From: Salinigranum salinum
GTDB lineage: Archaea > Halobacteriota > Halobacteria > Halobacteriales > Haloferacaceae
Direction: 5' to 3'
Length of the DNA: 64,000 bases
NCBI RefSeq assembly: GCF_009176545.1
Contig: NZ_VTOJ01000001.1
Coordinates: 1,116,001 to 1,180,000, forward strand
Part shown: positions 60,007 through 64,000 of the stretch, piece by piece
How the letters are laid out: each line of letters starts with the position of its first letter
Position numbering within the stretch: position 1 is the stretch's first letter
Notes under the pieces: model-generated
The model's input: the letters and a program-made list of their open reading frames with translations, nothing else
What the model was told of the DNA's origin: nothing
Databases searched by the model: none
Program-made: the position numbers and the translations under genes

Positions 60007-61362
60007 GTGCATGGGTGGCAGACGGTGCGCGTAGTCATCATCGGAGCCGGGCAGGTCGGGTCGTCGATCGCGGCCGACCTGGACAGTTCTCACGAGGTCG
60101 TCGTGGTCGAACGCGACCCGGATCGCGCCGAGGAACTCAACTACTCGCTGGACGTGCTGGCGATCCAGGGCGACGGCACCGCCGTCTCGACGCTCGAGGA
60201 GGCGGGCGTCGAGGAGGCGGACATGGTGATCGCCTCGACCGACAACGACGAGACCAACATCGTCGCCTGTTCGACGGTGAAGGCCATCTCGAACGTGTTC
60301 ACCATCGCCCGCGTCAAGAACACGGAGTACCTCTGGACGTGGCGTCGCTCGGAGAAGGCGTTCGGCGTCGACTTCATGGTGTGTACGAACCTGCTCACCG
60401 CCGAGGCCATCGTGCGCGTCGTCGGCCTGCCGGCCGCGAGGGACGTCGACCCCTTCGCCGGCGGCCGCGTCCAGATGGCCGAGTTCGAGGTCGACGAGTC
60501 GAGCCCCATCGCCGACCAGACGGTTCAGGAGGCCGACCGCTTCGAGGCACTCACGTTCGCGGCCATCGTCCGCAACGGCTCCGTCGAGATCCCCCGTGGC
60601 GAGACGGTGATCCAGGCGGGCGACCGCGTCGTCGTCATCGGATCGCCCCGGTCGGTCCAGGAGTTCGCCGGGACGGTCGCGCCCGAGGAGTCCCCCGGAA
60701 CCGCCGAGGAGGTCGTCATCGTCGGGGGGTCGGAGATCGGTTTCCACGTCGCGCGCCTGCTCGAGGAACGCGGCTTCAGCCCCCGCCTCATCGAACAGGA
60801 CTCCGACCGGGCGCGCGAACTCGCCGAAGAACTCCCCGGCACGGTCGTGATGGAGTCGGACGCGACGGATCTGGAGTTCCTCGAGCGCGAGCACGTCGGC
60901 GAGGCCGACATGGTCATCGCCGCGCTCGACTCCGACGAGAAGAACCTGCTCGTCTCCCTCCTGGCGAAACGACTCGGCGTCGAACGCACCGTCGCCGTCA
61001 TCGACACCACCGCGTACGTCGAACTGTTCGAGGCGGTCGGCATCGACGTCGGCGTCTCGCCGCGCGAGGTCGTCGCCGAGGAGATCACCCGCTTCACCCG
61101 TGAGGGTGGCGCGGAGAACGTCGCGCTCATCGAGTCGGACAAGGCCGAAGTCCTGGAGATCGAGATCGACACCGACAGCGTGCTCGCGGGGAAGGCGATC
61201 CGTGACGGCGTCGCGGACCTCCCCGACGGCGTCGTCATCGGGGCCATCACCCGCGACCGGGAGTTCGTCGTCCCCCGTGGGAACACGGTCGTCGAGCGGG
61301 GCGACCACGTCGTCGTCTTCGTCGACGCCGACGTCAGCGAAGAGGTCTCGAAGCTGTTGTGA
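60007..61362 (+). CDS. trkA: Potassium uptake regulator TrkA
   Basis: TrkA is the cytosolic nucleotide-binding subunit of Trk potassium transporters. The 451-residue protein has two RCK tandem units: TrkA-N at 7-120 (VRVVIIGAGQVGSSIAADLD, NAD motif GxGxxG), TrkA-C at about 140-220, a second TrkA-N at 228-345 (EEVVIVGGSEIGFHVARLLE) and a second TrkA-C to the end. GTG 60007 and GTG 60025 are both possible starts. A TATA-like GGAAATACTC (59973-59982) points to 60007 for a leaderless mRNA; homology with MRVVIIGAG starts favours 60025. trkH lies 0.8 kb downstream. Confidence 0.92.
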   Translation: MHGWQTVRVVIIGAGQVGSSIAADLDSSHEVVVVERDPDRAEELNYSLDVLAIQGDGTAVSTLEEAGVEEADMVIASTDNDETNIVACSTVKAISNVFTIARVKNTEYLWTWRRSEKAFGVDFMVCTNLLTAEAIVRVVGLPAARDVDPFAGGRVQMAEFEVDESSPIADQTVQEADRFEALTFAAIVRNGSVEIPRGETVIQAGDRVVVIGSPRSVQEFAGTVAPEESPGTAEEVVIVGGSEIGFHVARLLEERGFSPRLIEQDSDRARELAEELPGTVVMESDATDLEFLEREHVGEADMVIAALDSDEKNLLVSLLAKRLGVERTVAVIDTTAYVELFEAVGIDVGVSPREVVAEEITRFTREGGAENVALIESDKAEVLEIEIDTDSVLAGKAIRDGVADLPDGVVIGAITRDREFVVPRGNTVVERGDHVVVFVDADVSEEVSKLL

Positions 61363-61371
61363 CGGTCCGGC

Positions 61372-61830
61372 CTACGCGGCGTCCGGGTCGACGACCACGA
61401 CGGGGCGGGTCGTCCGCCTCATGACGCTCTGCACGACGGCGCCGAAGAGCACGCTCTCGACTGCGCCCCGCTTGCGGCCGCTCAGCACGATGGCGTCCGC
61501 GTCGATCGCGTCCGCGAGCGAGACGATCCCTTCCGTCGGCGGATACGGGTGTTCCACGTCACGGATCTCGGTCTCGATACCGCGCTCCGCCAGCCAGTCG
61601 GCGGCGTGTCTGACAGCCCCGACGCGCTGGGCACTCCTGAACTCCCTCGGCGTCTGGAGTTCCTCCCCGTGCAGGACGTGTGTGAGCGTGGCCAGGACGC
61701 TGTCGGGCGCGGTCGGGAGTGAAGCGACGTACCGTGCCTGAGCGAGGGCGTTCGCCTCGGTGTCGCCGATCGCGAGTAACACGCGGTACTGTGGGCGGTC
61801 CCCGCCGAGGTCGGTGGTGTGAGTCGTCAT
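61372..61830 (-). CDS. Universal stress protein (UspA-like) between trkA and trkH
   Basis: The 152-residue Usp-fold protein has YRVLLAIGDTEANALAQARY, RGIETEIRDVEHPYPPTEGI and SGRKRGAVESVLFGAVVQSV, then RRTTRPVVVVDPDAA. The ATP loop is altered to GRKRGAVESVLFGAV, close to the GxxGx9GS pattern but without its final Ser/Thr. Position between trkA and trkH, on the opposite strand, suggests a role in potassium or osmotic stress. Usp-Trk association is known in other prokaryotes; the link here is positional inference. Confidence 0.82.
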   Translation of the reverse strand: MTTHTTDLGGDRPQYRVLLAIGDTEANALAQARYVASLPTAPDSVLATLTHVLHGEELQTPREFRSAQRVGAVRHAADWLAERGIETEIRDVEHPYPPTEGIVSLADAIDADAIVLSGRKRGAVESVLFGAVVQSVMRRTTRPVVVVDPDAA

Positions 61831-62176
61831 CTAGCGCACCGTCGCCCCAGGTGTACGTCGTGTGACGAGATAAACCGTGTCGGACCAGCTCTGGCCCGCT
61901 TTCGCCGAACACCTCGGACCGGCCGACCACGAACGCGCCGTCCACCGTGGCCGACGGTGGTCCGACACCGACGGGACTCGATCTCGCGGGTTCGAGGTCG
62001 GAGCGACGGGGCCGTCCGCATCCTGACACGACGGTCGCGCGCAACTACTCCCGTCGGGTCGATCGCGCGCAGTCGTGTGGTCACGGGAATCGATGCCGTG
62101 CACCCGCGACGACACTTCAGTAACTTAAAGAGCCGCTCGCAACACGTCCCGGTGTGTCTCGAATGGGTGGTCGGGT
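61831..62176. other. 346-bp intergenic region upstream of trkH
   Basis: No gene is supported. ACTTAAAG at 62123-62130 is a TATA-like element that would place the trkH transcript start near 62155, giving a leader of about 20 nt before GTG 62177. The remainder shows no repeats or conserved structure that I can see. Confidence 0.5.
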
Positions 62177-63781
62177 GTGAAGCTCCGCGTCGACTACCGG
62201 GCGAGTCTCAGCCTCGTCGGGAGCGTCCTGAAGTACCTCTCCGTTCCGCTCGTCATCCCGCTCGTGACGGCGCTCGTCTACGACGAGACGATCCTCCCGT
62301 TCGTCGTGACAATCGCCCTGACGATCGTCGTCGGGGTGGGGCTAGAGCGGCTCAAACCCGACCCAGACATCCTCGCCCGCGAGGGGTTCCTGATGGTCGG
62401 GATGACGTGGCTCGCCGTCAGCCTCGTCGGGAGCGTCCCGTATCTCGTCGAGGCCTACGGTGTCCCGTTTGTGGCACCGCCGGTCCACCCCACGTCGACG
62501 CTCGCGAACCCCGCCAACGCCCTGTTCGAGTCGATGTCCGGCTTCACCACCACGGGGGCGACCGTCCTCGGCGACATCTCCTACGACACCCACACTCGCG
62601 GGATCATGATGTGGCGACAGCTCACGCAGTGGCTCGGCGGGATGGGGATCGTCGTCCTCGCGGTCGCCATCTTACCGGAGCTCTCCGTGGGTGGCGCACA
62701 GCTGATGGACGCCGAGGCACCCGGACCGGGCATCGAGAAACTCAGTCCCCGTATCGCCGAGACCGCCCGCGCGCTCTGGGGCGCGTACCTCGGGTTCACC
62801 GTGCTCGAGATCGGGCTGCTGTACGGCCTGCACGTCGGCGGGCTCGCGCCGAACATGGACGCGTACAACGCCATCGCCCACGGGCTCACGACGATGCCCA
62901 CGGGGGGGTTCTCGCCCGAAGCGCGGAGCATCGAGGCCTTCTCGGCGGCCGTCCAGTGGGTGATCATCCCCTTCATGATCGCCGCCGGGACGAACTTCGC
63001 GCTGTTCTGGCACGTGCTCACGGGCGACCCGCGCCGACTCGTCCGCGACGCGGAGTTCCGGTTTTACACTGGCGCGCTGGCCGTCGTCACCGCCATCGGC
63101 GCCGGCCTCCTGTTCACGGGCGTGGGTTTCGTCGACGTCGTCCCGGCCGGCGAGACGTACGACGCGAGCTACCTTGAGACGTTCCGCGGTGCAGTCGTCG
63201 GCTCCGTCGAGCCGTCGGTCCGTCACGCGGCGTTCCAGGCCGTCTCGATCGTGACGACCACGGGGTATGCGAGCATGGATTTCAACGCGTGGTCCGCACC
63301 CGCACAGTACGTGTTGCTGTTCGCGATGTTCATCGGCGGCTCCGCCGGCTCCACGGGCGGGAGCGTCAAGATCGTCCGGTGGTACGTGATCGTGAAGTCG
63401 CTCCGGCGGGAGCTGTTCACGACGGCCCACCCCGACGCGGTCCGCCCGGTCAGACTCGGGGGACGCACCCTCGACGAGCGGGCCATCCGGGGCATCTACG
63501 CGTTCACGCTCCTCTATTTCGTTCTCTTCTTCGTGGCTACCATCGCCCTCTTCGTCGACGCGGTACGCGTCGGCCAGTCGCTGTCCGTCCTCGAGGCGAT
63601 GAGTGCGGTCGCGGCGACGCTCGGCAACGTCGGTCCGGGCTTCGGCACCGTCGGGCCGATGGGGTCGTACCTCGCCTTCTCGGACCTCGGCAAGCTGTTC
63701 ATGACCGTCCTGATGTGGGCCGGTCGGCTCGAGATCATCCCGGTGCTCGTGCTGTTCACGCCGGAGTACTGGCAGCGGTGA
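62177..63781 (+). CDS. trkH: Potassium transporter TrkH
   Basis: The 534-residue membrane subunit of the Trk system has about ten to twelve hydrophobic segments and four pore-loop signatures: FESMSGFTTTGATVLGDISY, GLTTMPTGGFSPEARS, VSIVTTTGYASMDF and SAVAATLGNVGPGF. The selectivity-filter glycines are present in all four. It conducts K+ under control of TrkA, matching the salt-in strategy of haloarchaea. GTG 62177 is the start. Its last segment (MVLMWAGRLEIIPVLVLF-like) is typical of the family. Confidence 0.93.
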   Translation: MKLRVDYRASLSLVGSVLKYLSVPLVIPLVTALVYDETILPFVVTIALTIVVGVGLERLKPDPDILAREGFLMVGMTWLAVSLVGSVPYLVEAYGVPFVAPPVHPTSTLANPANALFESMSGFTTTGATVLGDISYDTHTRGIMMWRQLTQWLGGMGIVVLAVAILPELSVGGAQLMDAEAPGPGIEKLSPRIAETARALWGAYLGFTVLEIGLLYGLHVGGLAPNMDAYNAIAHGLTTMPTGGFSPEARSIEAFSAAVQWVIIPFMIAAGTNFALFWHVLTGDPRRLVRDAEFRFYTGALAVVTAIGAGLLFTGVGFVDVVPAGETYDASYLETFRGAVVGSVEPSVRHAAFQAVSIVTTTGYASMDFNAWSAPAQYVLLFAMFIGGSAGSTGGSVKIVRWYVIVKSLRRELFTTAHPDAVRPVRLGGRTLDERAIRGIYAFTLLYFVLFFVATIALFVDAVRVGQSLSVLEAMSAVAATLGNVGPGFGTVGPMGSYLAFSDLGKLFMTVLMWAGRLEIIPVLVLFTPEYWQR

Positions 63782-63829
63782 CCCTCGACCGCGAGCGACG
63801 GGGATCCGGCCGCTCGTCCGTTCCGTCGG

Positions 63830-64000
63830 TCACCGACGCAGCACGGTCAGGTCGACGCGGTCGAGGAGGCGGCCGGCGGCCACGAGGACGACTCCGACGG
63901 CCGCGAGCGTCACCGCGGTCGCCGGAGTCGTGAGCACGCCGAGCCACGACAGCGCCGCGACGACGAGGAAGCCGACGCCGACGCCCGCCAGCGCGCGCGG
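63830..64000 (-). CDS. C-terminal end of a membrane protein (partial)
   Basis: The minus strand has an open frame of 56 codons running from the window edge to TGA at 63830-63832. It encodes two hydrophobic helices (AGVGVGFLVVAALSWLGVLT and TAVTLAAVGVVLVAAGRLLD) and ends RVDLTVLRR. The upstream part lies outside the window, so the family cannot be named. It converges on trkH with a 48-bp gap. Confidence 0.5.
   Translation of the reverse strand, partial: PRALAGVGVGFLVVAALSWLGVLTTPATAVTLAAVGVVLVAAGRLLDRVDLTVLRR

Overview
The window comes from a haloarchaeon (class Halobacteria). It is very GC-rich. Nearly every predicted protein is Asp/Glu-rich. Many genes have an AT-rich TATA-like element about 25-32 nt upstream of the start codon and almost no leader, which is the leaderless style of this group. 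Archaeal marker genes are present: RNase P proteins Pop5 and Rpp30, proteasome alpha, Dph6, a PurN-PurH fusion, the Gdh/GfcR pair and a divergently arranged heme-copper oxidase. No rRNA, tRNA, CRISPR array or intact insertion sequence was seen. The genus cannot be fixed from the sequence alone.

Layout. 1-1.3 kb: the end of a secreted or surface protein and a broken family 2 glycosyltransferase. 1.8-7.6 kb: a tightly coupled lysine operon, dapA-dapB-dapD-lysA-dapF-dapE (succinylase diaminopimelate route). 7.7-14.7 kb: an RNA-processing block, with an RNA ligase partner (PIN) gene, a FilR1-type regulator, a DMT exporter, an RNA ligase, rnp3, a methyltransferase, rnp2 and psmA. 14.9-20.4 kb: a winged-helix regulator, a TANGO2/NRDE protein, a universal stress protein, purNH and purB. 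20.8-25.9 kb: gdh-gfcR (glucose oxidation and its regulator), a glutaredoxin, conserved haloarchaeal proteins, methylmalonyl-CoA epimerase and a DJ-1/PfpI protein. 26.2-29.8 kb: two tandem cysteine-free PAPS-reductase/CysD-like PP-loop enzymes, a frameshifted zinc-ribbon gene, a tiny ORF under a DtxR-type box, and dph6. 29.9-34.5 kb: coxB, coxA and coxC. 34.7-39.1 kb: small proteins, a sugar nucleotidyltransferase, an HTH/zinc-ribbon regulator, a hybrid histidine kinase and hpt. 39.3-45.9 kb: a five-gene peptide-type ABC importer. 46-56.2 kb: a DJ-1 protein, an mrpA remnant and a nine-gene Mrp-type cation/proton antiporter operon. 56.3-64 kb: a 9-bp-repeat membrane protein, coaBC, a reduced flavoprotein, an SRPBCC protein, trkA, a universal stress protein, trkH and the end of a membrane protein.

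How it works together. Several blocks are single transcription units with ATGA, GTGA or TGATG overlaps (dap, dpp, mrp), which suggests translational coupling and fixed subunit ratios. The Mrp operon, TrkA/TrkH and the universal stress proteins between or fused to them form an ion-homeostasis region suited to salt-in osmoadaptation.

The signals most worth following are mostly non-coding or decayed. They are a DtxR-box-controlled 52-codon ORF (28,758-28,932); four tandem 22-bp repeats between divergent genes (36,519-36,606); a leaderless 17-codon ORF whose stop overlaps the coxA start; a 24-unit 9-bp coding minisatellite (56,652-56,867); two genes that keep both ends but have lost the middle (GT2 and mrpA); and duplicated gene 3' ends. 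No wholly new multi-gene system could be demonstrated. All functional calls are from reading the sequence; no database search was run.
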